From Patagioenas fasciata (lineage: Eukaryota; Chordata; Aves; Columbiformes; Columbidae): a stretch of 64,000 bases of DNA. The DNA lies in the NCBI RefSeq assembly GCF_037038585.1, contig NC_092521.1, positions 106,470,398 to 106,534,397 of the forward strand, given 5' to 3'. Of the stretch, positions 1-10,599 are shown piece after piece (the first letter of the stretch is position 1; every line of letters starts with the position of its first letter). Made by a program: the position numbers and the translations under genes. Under the pieces are notes generated by a model. The model worked only from the letters and a program-made list of their open reading frames with translations, was not told the origin of the DNA and made no database searches.

Positions 1-540
1 ACACTCAGTATACCCAGTAGGTGGCTCCTGCTCTCCACACTTGTATCATGCAAAGACAGACTTGCAGACACAAAACACATGTCCCTCCAGTAGCTGGTTC
101 AGACCTATGGCCTTACCTGCATCTGTCCCTCAGACCCTTGGGCTTTCAGGTTCTGGTTGCTCATGAAGCCAGCACACAGACTCCTGGTGTCTACCTATTC
201 TAAACCTGTGGCCTCTCCAGCAGCTGGCTGCTAAGCCTCTCTTTCTACTCTCCACTTCTAGCCCTCCTTTCTAAACATCCTATAGTAAGTCTTGCACAAT
301 CCAAATATTCTCCTTTGTTGCATCTCATATCAAGTCCCATGTTACTGTAGACAGTAACACCCCCTTCCCCACCTCCTGTAGTGTGTAAAGTCATCTGGGG
401 AGGGACTCTGCTGTTGACTAATCCAGTAAGTCTCACACCTGGACAATGGGCTGTTTGTCCTCCTGTGACAGCTCTGGGAGTACCCAAGTCAGGGTACTCT
501 ATTTGCTCTGATTAGGCTATTGAGGCTCTTCTACCTGTCA
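1..540. mobile_element. ERV/LTR-like tract with CCAGTAGCTGG motifs, in an ICE1-like intron
   Basis: The CT-rich tract carries degenerate copies of CCAGTAGCTGG near 8, 90 and 213. The same motif recurs in the ERV-derived block at 22.1-24.4 kb, and CACATGTCCCTCCAGTAGCT at 78-97 has a close match near 23050-23065. This suggests a shared dispersed, probably LTR-derived, family. Its left end is outside the window and the right boundary is a guess. Confidence 0.35.
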
Positions 541-836
541 TTATTCCTCTCCTCATTTTTTGTTTAAGGAAGATAGCTTTTAATCACATAACTAAAGGAT
601 TTGTATTTAAAGAATAGTAGTACTATTCTGCATCTGTTGAAGGCATGGTTATGCTGGGAAGTTGCTCTTCACTCTTTTTTACTGGGTGCCTCTTGTTTAC
701 TTTTCTGCATTTTTATATGTATGCAAACAGTATTCTTGAAAATAAGATAGTAGTTCTTTTTACTTGTCATACTACTGTAATGTATCAAACTTTCTCAAGG
801 ATATAATAGTCTAACAATATGTTTTGTGCCTTATAG

Positions 837-1005
837 CATTTAGCAGAGTCCTTGTTGCATGCTATTCTCAATAAACTCAAGGCTCAGAAGAATGCCATAA
901 ATTACAATTTCAATCAGGCTCTATGTCGAGTCTATATAGGAATTTGTCGACAGTTGGGAGATTTGGAAAGAGCCCGCCTTTTCTGCTATAGCCTGCTTAA
1001 AGAAG
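837..1005 (+). CDS. ICE1: ICE1-like coding exon (first in window)
   Basis: The acceptor is TTATAG at 831-836 and the donor is GTATAG from 1006. The reading frame starts in phase 0 with CAT TTA GCA and leaves one base (G) at the end, which joins AC of the next exon to make Asp. It encodes HLAESLLHAILNKLKAQK and then LGDLERARLFCYSLLKE. Continuing through the donor meets a stop at 1035-1037. Confidence 0.85.
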
Positions 1006-4000
1006 GTATAGTATGGCTTAGTGGTCTTGTATCTTAAATATGCTGTGTGTCTGCTGTGGTGTTCCAGAATTCTTATGTTTGTAAAAGTGAACAAAAATCC
1101 TGTGAAAGTTCCTTAGAAATTTTTTCTGTTCTATAAGAATTTTCCTTTCTCAATATTCCTCCACATCTGTGTCTCAGTTTGGTGACAACCTGCGCTCTTA
1201 GTAGTCTACTAATTTTTCTGAAGAAATATTTAGGATCCTTTGTACTTTTGTTTTTGCCCCAACATCTCCAAAATCATAATGTGATTCCAGGGAATTTTGT
1301 ACTTTTTGCTTATGAGTATTTTCTTTCTTTAACTGAGTAAGCACTGATTCATAACCAAGTTGGATTTAAAAACCTGTGCTGGCTTAAAATAGTGTCAGGA
1401 GTTGGACAATACCTTGCCAGTACATTTGTACAATATGTCCTCCTTACAGTTGTATTACTTCAAATTATCCCAAGTCTTGCTTCGTTGAGAGGGTTTTTTA
1501 GTTTTGTTTTCCCTTTCTCTCCCCCTTCCTTTTGTTCCTGGTGACAAAGGTAATATATACATACTATCACTGTACTAAGTTAAGAGTCTGCCATAGTTCT
1601 GGAAAGACTTCACTTAGTTTGAAAATACCGAGCCATCCAGGGCTTAAAACAGTATAGTGGTATCTGTATTTCAAATTAAAATAACATAAATTAGGGAGCA
1701 CTGACGAGCAAAATGCTCCGACTTTTGACTGCTTCAGTTAGTATTTATCTTCCATATAACATCCCTGGCTTTTTTCTTTTTTTTCTTCCTTTTTTATCTG
1801 ATTAAGGATTGTAGTTTTATTTCATTTTTACTTAATTTTTTTTTGTTGGGTTGGAGTATTTTTGGTTTTGGTGTGTTTTTTGGTTGTTTTGGTTTTTTTT
1901 TTGCTTGGGTTCTTTTTGGAATTCCTGGTTTCTTATCTGTTTTTCTATCCTACATACAGTCCATCATAACTCCCCTTTCACATTTTTCTTGTTAATAGTT
2001 TTAACACTGCACCATGTCAGAAACTATTACTTGTCATAAATCTTTCCTTAGTCTAAATTAACCATTTAGTTTTGCGGTACCTTGGTACATTCCACTTTTT
2101 TTCCTTTCTTCTTTCTGGTTAAGGTCCAAACTTCATTAACTAAATCCAGATTTTTGTTGAATGATTTTCTACTTTATACTTCGAATTGCAGAAATTCCTG
2201 TTGTGGTTGTTCCATGGTTTTATTGTTATCTTTTGAGTGTAAACACATCTTAAGGGCTGTGTGTTTTGGTTTTGTTTTAATTCGTTTATTTTTATTTTAT
2301 TACAATGCTTTCATTTTAGGGTTTTCTCTTTCGTGTAGCTTCACATATTAATTCCCATCAGAATTATGGCAACACAAGTGTGAGCTGTGTGCCAACTGCA
2401 CAATTGCCAAATTGACTATCAACAGTCAGTACCAGTTCATTAGCCTTGCATCATCTCTTTTAAGTGTTTCAAATTCATGGGCAGGCAATTCAAGTTGCAA
2501 CAGGTAGGCAATTCTAGTTTAGCAACTGTCCTCATTCTGACAAAAAAAAAAAAGTTCATTCTTCTATGATGAGGGCCTTCAGAGTGGAGAAGGGCCATGG
2601 AACTCCATGAATTTTTATGCGCAGTGAATCCATTAAAGCTTCTTGATTTGGTATATTTTCATATGCTCTCCAGTTCTTAAGATCTTTCTAGAAATGTAGA
2701 AGTTATGCTGAAGTGAAGAGAGAAGACGCATTTATCTTAGCAGTTATCTTTGGGTTTTTTTGCTTTTTATAGTGACAAGTGTTTCAGTATTGCAGTATTG
2801 TATTAATATTTCATGCATGAAAGTAATACCTACTTCTAGCTTAGTCCAGTGTACTTTTTATTGCTTACAGTCTACACACCCATGTTTTATCTTAATATTT
2901 TGCCTTGAATATCTCTGCTTTGATGTTCAGAAGGATCTGTTAGCTTCCTTTTGGTGGCTGGAACTCTGTCCTCTCTTGCTCATGTAGTTCTGGATATATG
3001 GTTGTCAGATACTTGCTCTGAGGTTTTTCAATTGTATCAGTAGCACACTTTATTGTGTCTATGGAATTAACAAATTTTGACATGAATCATTAACATACAC
3101 TCACAACTTGTGTAATTTCCCTGATGGAGCCTGGGAAAATTGCTGAGCAATATCAGATTTTGTATTTGAATTGTAGGAAACTTCTTTGCAAAGGTTTTTT
3201 TTTTCTTTTTTTATCATGTAGATTTCATAGGTGTATGGGTGCAAAGTGTTAGCAAATACTGTGGATTTGTACTGAAGACCTGATTTTCACATTACTACAT
3301 GTCAGGATTATTTTTTCGTTTGAACTAGCTCTAGTTTGATCCAATGGTCAGAGTGCTCATTTGTGATTGGAGTGTATTAGGCAGGCTTCTGGAGTGCATC
3401 TTCCAGTTTAGTTTCATCCTAAAAGAATCTGGTTTCAGTGCTCCAAACCCACACTCTTTAGTGAACTAAAGTGCAGTAAGTAGGATGAAGGGAGACTAAC
3501 CTCAAAATGCAAAAGGAAAGGTCCTTTTCCACTGTTGTTACACAGCAAAGTCCAGCAAAGCTTTTTTTTTTTTTTCCTTAAAAGAGTGAAATTACAATGA
3601 AGTGGCTTAGGGAGGGGATGTTTTTTTGTTTTGGGTCTTTTTTTCTTATTTAATCTCAGGACTGAGATACTCCAGTATGACTCCACTTCCCTGGGCTGCA
3701 GTTGTTACATGACTTTTATGCCTTCTTCCTGAGTTATCTTCCTGAGTGTACTAGCTTTTAATGCCTGAGTATGGTTTTTTGTTTGTTTTTAAATGCTAAA
3801 AACTTACTTTGTTCTCTCTTCTTTTCCTTAGACTTTCCGGACTCGGAAAAATTGGTTTTGTTTATCACAAATGTATGGTCTGACGTATTTGTCTTCCAAG
3901 GTGCAATTAACAAAGCTATGCAATTAGTTGTCAGGCGGAGTGCGAACAGTAAGATGCTGGCCTGTTTGAGTGCTTGTTTCAACTGGGAACAGGTAACAAA

Positions 4001-7000
4001 TGCTTTCATTGTCAGTATCAGTTTCTGTCATTATTGGTCATTTTGCTGACTGAATTGAATCAAGCAACTTACTTCTGATGAAGGGTGTGAACATACCCTG
4101 TGAATCTCCCGTGGACTTTGTGCAATTGCACTACTAGTGCTGCTTCAGGCCTTTTTTCCTGTGATTGTCTAGACCATACTAGAACACAACACTTTTCTTG
4201 TTTTCCCCTTTAAATACTAATCCCTCTATTAAATATTAAAAGTAAATGTTGTTTTTAAACTTTGACTGGAATGTTCTTAGGCTAGGGAATTCTGCCCTTC
4301 TGTGGAACTGTGACTTTGATGTTCCTTGAGATGTTTTGTTTTGTTGGGGGGTTTTAATATGTATTGGGTTTGTCTGTCTTTCATAGTTCTCTGTGTACTA
4401 GGTAATGGTTTATCACAGTTAATTTTAAGATGAGCCTGTCTCTTTTTACTCATGTGAGGTAGACTGTAAGTACTCATTTATCACAGGTTTGTGTATTTGC
4501 TTAAGGGCTAGGGCTCCAGTTATTTTGAAAACCTTGTGTCAGGGGTGTCAAACTCATTTTCACTAGCGGCCACATCAGCCTCACTTTGAAGGCAACTGCT
4601 GGGCTGATGTGGCCCCTGGTGAAAATGGGTTTGACACTCCCAGGCTTGCTTGATGGAAGTGCTATAGTTCTGTAAATATCAAGTGAACAGAATCATCTTG
4701 ATTCGTAGCTCACCTGTTCCCTGGCCTAACATGCTGTTCCACAACTGCCTTGGAGACTGCAGCTAGGCTTACTGCTGTCAGCATAGCCTTTAGGTGTTGT
4801 ACCCACTGATGATTTGGAGGGTTTTTTTGCGTCTAAAACCAGCCCTTGATTTAATGTGGTGCCACTGGAGTTACAAACCTTATAAATCTCCTGGTTTAGC
4901 GCAGGTTTACAGTGTAGTGCATTAAGAGGGCATGGATTTGTGTATATTTATTTTTTATTAAATCATAGTAGTGGTGTAGCATTAAGCTCCAGTATTCAGA
5001 GTTATGCTGTGCTGCGATCCCTGTTTAGCAAATAATTTGTATTCTCCATTCTATCGGGTGACAGTTTTCAATCTCATGCCAACAGAGATGCACATAAATA
5101 TATCTCAGTAAATGCTCTTGGAAAAATTAATTCTGTGCACTCACACTACCTACTTACTTTATGGATCTCTATGCAATATAAGAGCTGCTGCAGCTGGAGA
5201 GAAAGAGCTCAGGAATTTCTATATTGGACATAGCAGAAGACATCATCCTATCTGTAAGATGTTTTTTACTTAGGTGGAAGTACAAGGGCATATTTCAAGT
5301 GGATTGTGGTCAACAGTCTGTTGTACATATAATTTTATTAGAAGATTATTCTACTTATGAAAGTAAAGCTCATGTGGAATGGGTATTTAGTTCTTGGTCA
5401 AAGTCTGTGATTTTAGTGGCTTGCACCATTGCAGAACTTGCCCGTTTTATGAGCTTTTGTACTGAGAAGAAATGCTTAGCATCCACTGTGTTTGTGTGAT
5501 AAGCCTAGACTTTTTTCTTAATAAATCAGATATACAAAGAATGTTTGCTTTTAAATTTTCTTGCTTGCCTTAGCTATTTCATTAGCAGAATTACTTCAGA
5601 TGACATGTTTTCAGTTATTACTACCTCAACTGTGGAAAGTACTTGCTTGGAAATTAGCCCATGATAAACAATAAACTCTAACAATCTCAGAAGTTTTTTT
5701 TCCCCAAACTCTCCTTTTCATAAAAGCATCAAGAAGAATACTGACTGCTTGAAGATTTTAGTTTATGTCCTCTTTTTGTTTGTGTTAAGTCAAACTCGAA
5801 TTTATGGTGCAAGATGCTGTGAACAATCAGAATCAAATATATGTAAAGAGTTTGGTTCTGAGTTGGTAACTTTTCATGCATTAAGATAACCACCTTCTAA
5901 AATTCCAGAGTTCCTCTTTAGATGCTGGTGTTATGGTCTTAAACCTGCTTTCAGAAATGCAGTCATGTCCAAAAGTAGAATTTCAACTAAGTGAGCAATA
6001 TGGAGAAGATCTGAGTGACAATGCTTGGCAGTACATATTTGCTATTGATCTACTCTGCTGTCATCTGAAATGGGATTGGACACATGACAATGTTATAAGG
6101 TATTGTGGCAATTTTCTGTGTGGGTGTTTTTTGTTGTTGTTTGTTTGTTTGTTTGTGTTTTTTGTGGATTGTTTTTGTGTTTTTTTTTTTTTTTTCCCCC
6201 CCAAATTTGAGACATTTTGACTTAGCTTCTAACATAATAAAACATTGCATAGATACTTAGAAATGGAGGTGTTTTAACCTGAGACCTGGACTCGTGTATG
6301 TGTGTGTGTGTGTGCTTTATTTTAAGATAAAATGAGCAGTTGATGAGTCAATGTAGAATTTTATGGAACTGTTCTAATAAACAATTGCTTTTAAAATAGC
6401 TATATAGGGAAAATTGTGAAAGATCTTGAGATGGATTGTTTGTCAATGAAGAAAAATGATTGTCTTCCTCTGAACTTAATTGTTGGGATTCTCCTCCCCC
6501 TCATCACTAGAAGATGAGGGTGGAACTTTTGATGTGCTGAAATTGGAAGGTAACCATACTCATTTGTGTACTATCCTGATTTCAGTCTGATTTTAATTCG
6601 AAAATCATTATAATACTTAGATTAAATGCATGGACTGCTACCATACCTAACTTGGTTTGAAAGATTTCATTTTGATACCTGTACTGATCTGGTAGTCCTC
6701 ATTTTCATGTCGTATAACCTAGTAGAATTTCAAAAAATACGGCATTTGTTTAACTATGACATAATGTAATCGCTGAGTATAAAGTAAATGCAAATAGCTT
6801 ACAATCATAAACAAGTCTTTTATACAAGTTACATGCTTTCAAATACTAAAGAAGTTATTTTTAGTGAAATACTTTTATAATGAATACAAATAATCTTCAG
6901 TGAAAGGTATGTCATTTTAACTAAAGCCATATAGAGTTGATTGTCCATGTGGAGTTGTGATGATAATAGGTAGCTAGGTCTATAAGCATAATTTTAAGGA

Positions 7001-9969
7001 TGAAAAAAGCCTTATCTCAGGTTCTTTCAGGTTTAAAAAGAAGCATCAGATCCTACTTGTAACACGCAAACTGCTTGTATAACATATCAACATGATATTT
7101 GAAAGTAATGTAATTTCATATACATTTATGAAGTCAGTAGAGTAAGTCCTTGACTTTAGGTAGAGATGCAGAATGTTGCAGGGAAATGAATGGAAGATGA
7201 CCAGGAATACTATTTGGAACAGGAATGATTCCTTCAGAAAGCTAGTTTTGATTGCTTGGTTTTAAAACCATCTTTACATTACTCAGATTTGGGGATGCTT
7301 GGAATATTATGAGTTTCTCTAGAAGGTGAACTAAAGATGGAAGTGGAGCCATGGAATACATGGTAAACAGAAGAACCATTTGCATTCATTATTATATAAA
7401 TATTGTACCACCGCTTCATGCAGTATCAGGTTTTCAAATTCATTTGTCTTTCACAGCAAAGTGCTTTGGCCTTCTATGGATAAATGGGCAAAGAACAGAA
7501 AGGGACATGAAACTGCTCTCTCCATTCCTGATAGTGTTATAGCATTGACACTAAGGTTAATTGGTAAGTAATCTAATTTCCTGGCTCAACTTCTGCTTTG
7601 CATAAGTATGTCCTTTGAAAGTTTCAGCCTGCCTGGAAAGTGAATTGAAGTATTTTTGCATTTTTTTGGATCTTGATTTTTTTTTTCACTTTCTTCAAAA
7701 ATTTTCACCTTAAAATCTATGCAGATATTTTTTCTGTTTGTCAGCCTGTGGAAAGCATGTACTTAAGTTTTGAGAGATGTTACTCTGATTTTGTGATAAC
7801 AAATATCAAAATGTTTTATGCATTTAAAATGAAAAAATCTACAGCTACATATGCTTTATAGCAAAGTGTATAAAATAAGGTTTTATATGCAACATGATAG
7901 CTCTTCTTGCAATTTTAAGTTAGGTTTATTTATTTGGGATCTAGATGGCATTCAAGGTAAACAGATAAACTTTTGGGTTTCAATAAGATATTTTCAGTAT
8001 GTAGGCTATATAATATTGTTTGTTAAACAAAAATTGCATTCTTTGAGAGCTTTACACTTACAAATTGTAAACCTGCAGGAGATTGATCCAATCTGAAGAA
8101 AAATGTCTTGGGTTCTTTAGTCACAAAAGGAATAGGACAACTGTTGTTCTCAAGAAATATAGTAACAAGAATGACTAATTTGTGTAATTGAAATTTGCAG
8201 TTTCTGTTGATAATTCAGCAGACAATCAGTAAGTCTAAAAATTAGGAAGCTGACTGCCTAAATGTCAGATCCATAGTAACCTTTTTTTCTTTCAGGTCGC
8301 TTGGGCCAAATAGGTTTGAAGGAAGGATATCTTGCTGCAGTGAAGAATATTAGTTCTGTAATTGGAGTGTTTGTACAGCATGCAAAAGAGGAAGGTAATG
8401 TATATTTAAAGGAATTTAGTGTAATGTGCACAATGCGAAGTTTTGACAATGTGAACAAAACACACACAGATTGAGACACATGTGCCAAAACACTGCACTG
8501 CCCTGGTGCAGCCTCACCTGGAGCACTGTGCTCTGGGTACCACAGGATCAAAAGGATATAAAGCTACTGGAAAGTGTCCAGAGAGGGCTATGAAGTTGGT
8601 GAAGGTTTGGAGAGGAAGCTGTGGGAGGAGCAGCTAAAGTCACTTGGTTTGTTCAGCCTGGAGGAGACGGAGGGGAGACCTCATGGCAGCTACAGCATCC
8701 TCACAAGGGGAGGCGGAGGCGCAGGCACTGATCTCTTCTCTCTGGCAACCAGTGACAGAACCCGAGGAAATGGCAGGAAGATGTGCCAGGGGAGGTTTAG
8801 GTTGGACATTAGGAAAAGGTTCTTCACCCAGAGGGTGGTGGAGCACTGGAACAGGCTCCCCAGGGAGGTGTCACAGCCCCAAGCCTGACAGTGTTCAAGA
8901 AGAGACTGGACAATGCCCTCAGACACATGGTGTGAATTTGGGGGTTGTCCTAGGCAGGGGCATGAGTTGGACTTGATGATCCTTGTGGGTCCCTTCCAAA
9001 TCAGGACATTCTATGATTCCATGAAAACAGCCTCCTTGTGCAGTTTTATGTCAGTGCATAACAATACGGTTTCCAGTTTGAGTCCCTTTCTGTTCTGAAG
9101 TTAATGAAGCATGTGTATTACCTTCTGTTTGAGATGGGAGAACAACTCTGAGATAGTTTCAGCCACTTTGGAGTTATACTACTTCATGTACCAGCGTATC
9201 AGCTGTCTCAGAGAACTTAGAGTGATCTTAACTTGAGCAGCTCATGCTGAAGCTTGCTGCTAGCAAGATGGTCGTACTGGTAGATGGTTGCAAGACAGTC
9301 CAAATTCCTGACTGAGACAAAGCAAGGCAATTGGGGCAGCAGAGATCTGTATTGCTAAATTATTCTGGATATTAAGTACCTTTTGCAGTGAGCTCTTTTG
9401 AGTCACTTGTAATCTTCCTTGCAATCTCAAGTTCTTTCAAGTAAGTGGAATATGTCTGTATCTGTTGCAGACTATGTAAACCTGACTTTTTATAAATGTC
9501 TGATCACCCTTAACTAGAGTAAAATCACTAGATGCTTAAATCTTGTATATCCTTTGAATATGCAAAACCTACTCAATTCAGAAAACTGGAAAGTGCTCTA
9601 ACAGTATAAAGTGAGATGTTATGGAATTCATGTGCAGGTTATCATCTTGCTACTTTAACGTTTTAGGCATCCCAACTGTGATGTGTTTTAATTCCGACTC
9701 TTGAGTGGTTTCTTTAGATTCAGTTTTCTCCAAAACATTACTGCATATCCAAGTTTCTGTAAGCTGATTTGCCTTAACTTTTTGCAGGTGTTCCCTGGGG
9801 TGTGCAGCTGGCAGCCATATATTCACTGTTTGACATGGCTTCAAGCAATCCAGAAGGTATTGTTGAGGCCATCCATGCTTGGAGAGCAACAGTTCTTAAC
9901 AATATCCCTTTTGCTGTCACAAATGGCATAGCTGAAATCACTTCTCTGTGTAAAATGATGTTGAACTAA
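837..9969 (+). CDS. ICE1: ICE1-like, C-terminal six exons (5' part outside window)
   Basis: Six exons (837-1005, 3832-3992, 5909-6099, 7457-7563, 8296-8394, 9788-9969) have AG/GT borders and join in phase into 302 residues plus TAA, 909 nt in all. Recognisable stretches include CRQLGDLERARLFCYSLLKE, FAIDLLCCHLKW and RLGQIGLKEGYLAAVKNISS. I match these from memory to the conserved alpha-helical C-terminus of ICE1, a protein of roughly 2,200 residues in human. ICE1 scaffolds the little elongation complex with ICE2 and ELL and supports RNA polymerase II transcription of small nuclear RNA genes in Cajal and histone locus bodies. The N-terminal coiled-coil part lies upstream of the window. No frameshift or internal stop is seen, so the gene appears functional. 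The main alternative is TOPAZ1, a germ-cell gene; I cannot exclude that I am confusing the two C-termini. That these are real coding exons is much surer than the name. Confidence 0.75.
3832..3992 (+). CDS. ICE1: ICE1-like coding exon
   Basis: A pyrimidine-rich acceptor (CTTTTCCTTAG) precedes 3832 and the donor GTAACA follows 3992. With the leftover G from the previous exon, its 161 nt give 54 codons, DFPDSEKLVLFITNVW through CLSACFNWEQ, and end in phase 0. Confidence 0.87.
4540..4643. mobile_element. Palindromic hAT/Charlie-like MITE
   Basis: This is a ~104-bp near-perfect inverted repeat. It begins CAGGGGTGTCAAACTCATTT and ends AAAATGGGTTTGACACTCCC, with CGGCCACATCAGCC inside pairing with GGCTGATGTGGCC. 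Terminal inverted repeats with the CAGGGGTGTCAAACTC signature are known from vertebrate hAT elements of the Charlie type. The flanks (CCTTGTGT before, GCTTGCTT after) are only a weak match to an 8-bp duplication. It lies in an ICE1-like intron. Confidence 0.65.
5909..6099 (+). CDS. ICE1: ICE1-like coding exon with two possible acceptors
   Basis: The exon reads SSSLDAGVMVLNLLSEMQ and later LSDNAWQYIFAIDLLCCH, ending HDNVI plus two bases (AG) before the donor GTATTG. I chose the acceptor AATTCCAG at 5901-5908 because it keeps phase 0 with the preceding exon. The stronger-looking CTCTTTAG at 5914-5921 would put the exon out of phase and reach a TAA within seven codons. Confidence 0.82.
6180..6202 (+). 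repeat. T/C homopolymer tract
   Basis: A run of T residues is followed by seven C residues, after a GTTT-rich stretch at 6122-6180, in the intron just 3' of the 5909-6099 exon. It is low complexity only. Confidence 0.8.
6299..6314 (+). repeat. (TG)8 microsatellite
   Basis: An uninterrupted TG dinucleotide run in an ICE1-like intron, likely length-variable between individuals. Confidence 0.85.
7457..7563 (+). CDS. ICE1: ICE1-like coding exon
   Basis: The acceptor CTTTCACAG ends at 7456. The first C completes AG+C = Ser, and the exon reads KVLWPSMDKWAKNRKGHE, then IPDSVIALTLRLI. It leaves one base (G) before the consensus donor GTAAGT at 7564. Confidence 0.87.
8296..8394 (+). CDS. ICE1: ICE1-like coding exon
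   Basis: The acceptor has a long pyrimidine run (CTTTTTTTCTTTCAG). The 99-nt exon encodes GRLGQIGLKEGYLAAVKNIS, then VIGVFVQHAKEE, leaving one base before the donor GTAATG. The phase matches both neighbours. Confidence 0.88.
8491..9024 (+). mobile_element. CR1 LINE 3' fragment, in the last ICE1-like intron
   Basis: The fragment matches the CR1 ORF2 C-terminus in broken frames ([16 protein letters not shown] and [12 protein letters not shown] are readable). The 3' end TTGATGATCCTTGTGGGTCC then ATTCTATGATTCCATG is the usual CR1 tail. It is 5'-truncated and frameshifted, so an old non-functional copy in the same sense as the gene. It resembles the CR1 piece at 35630-36295. Confidence 0.85.
9788..9969 (+). 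CDS. ICE1: ICE1-like terminal coding exon
   Basis: The acceptor TTTTTGCAG ends at 9787. The exon encodes GVPWGVQLAAIYSLFDMASS, then EAIHAWRATVLNNIPFAV, and ends ITSLCKMMLN with TAA at 9967-9969. It provides 60 residues plus the stop, including the codon split across the junction. Confidence 0.88.
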
Positions 9970-10118
9970 AAACTAGGGAAGTGGGCTGATGTAAAGGAAG
10001 AAGTGCCTTATTTTACTAAGCAGTAGTCATTTCCACTTAAAAACAATACAAAGAGATGTGTCCTCGCAAGCTCAGTGGGTTTTTTTGACTTTCCTGTTTG
10101 AGGGAAGAGTTTTTTAAA

Positions 10119-10572
10119 AATAAATAAAAATATTTGCTTTTCCTAATAACTGATTGGTGATCTGAAAACCAGTGCATTTTTGACTCCTGAGCTATTTCTG
10201 GTTTGATGTCAATAAAAATCAATAATAGTTTGACATGACAGAAGACTAACCCTGGCTGAAAACCTGGCTCTGTTATTTTGTACTATATCTATAAAGTAAC
10301 CATTCAGATACCAGATTCTGCTTTATTTTCGTTTGAGTAGTTCCATAAGCTTAATTCAAAATGCTTGTGTAAGACAAGTAGGAATTGACTTCTCGTGTAA
10401 CAATCATGTATAGAGTAACAGAGATACTAAATCTCTGAACTTGTATATATGGTATATTGATATTGTTCCACTTGAGGAATTTTGTGTATGTAAATAGGAG
10501 GTTGGTTCAAAAAGTTCATGATTCTAAAGATAGCTTCACTACACTCTGTGGTTTTGTATCTTTCATAATAAA
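10119..10572 (+). terminator. ICE1-like polyadenylation signals
   Basis: AATAAA hexamers occur at 10119-10128 (two overlapping), 10211-10216 and 10567-10572, that is 150 to 600 bases after the stop. The last is followed by a GT-rich stretch (GTGGAGTTTTTGG) and is the best candidate for the main 3' end; the earlier ones could give shorter messages. Actual cleavage sites are not visible from sequence. Confidence 0.5.
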
Positions 10573-10599
10573 AGAAGCAAACACCATTGTGGAGTTTTT

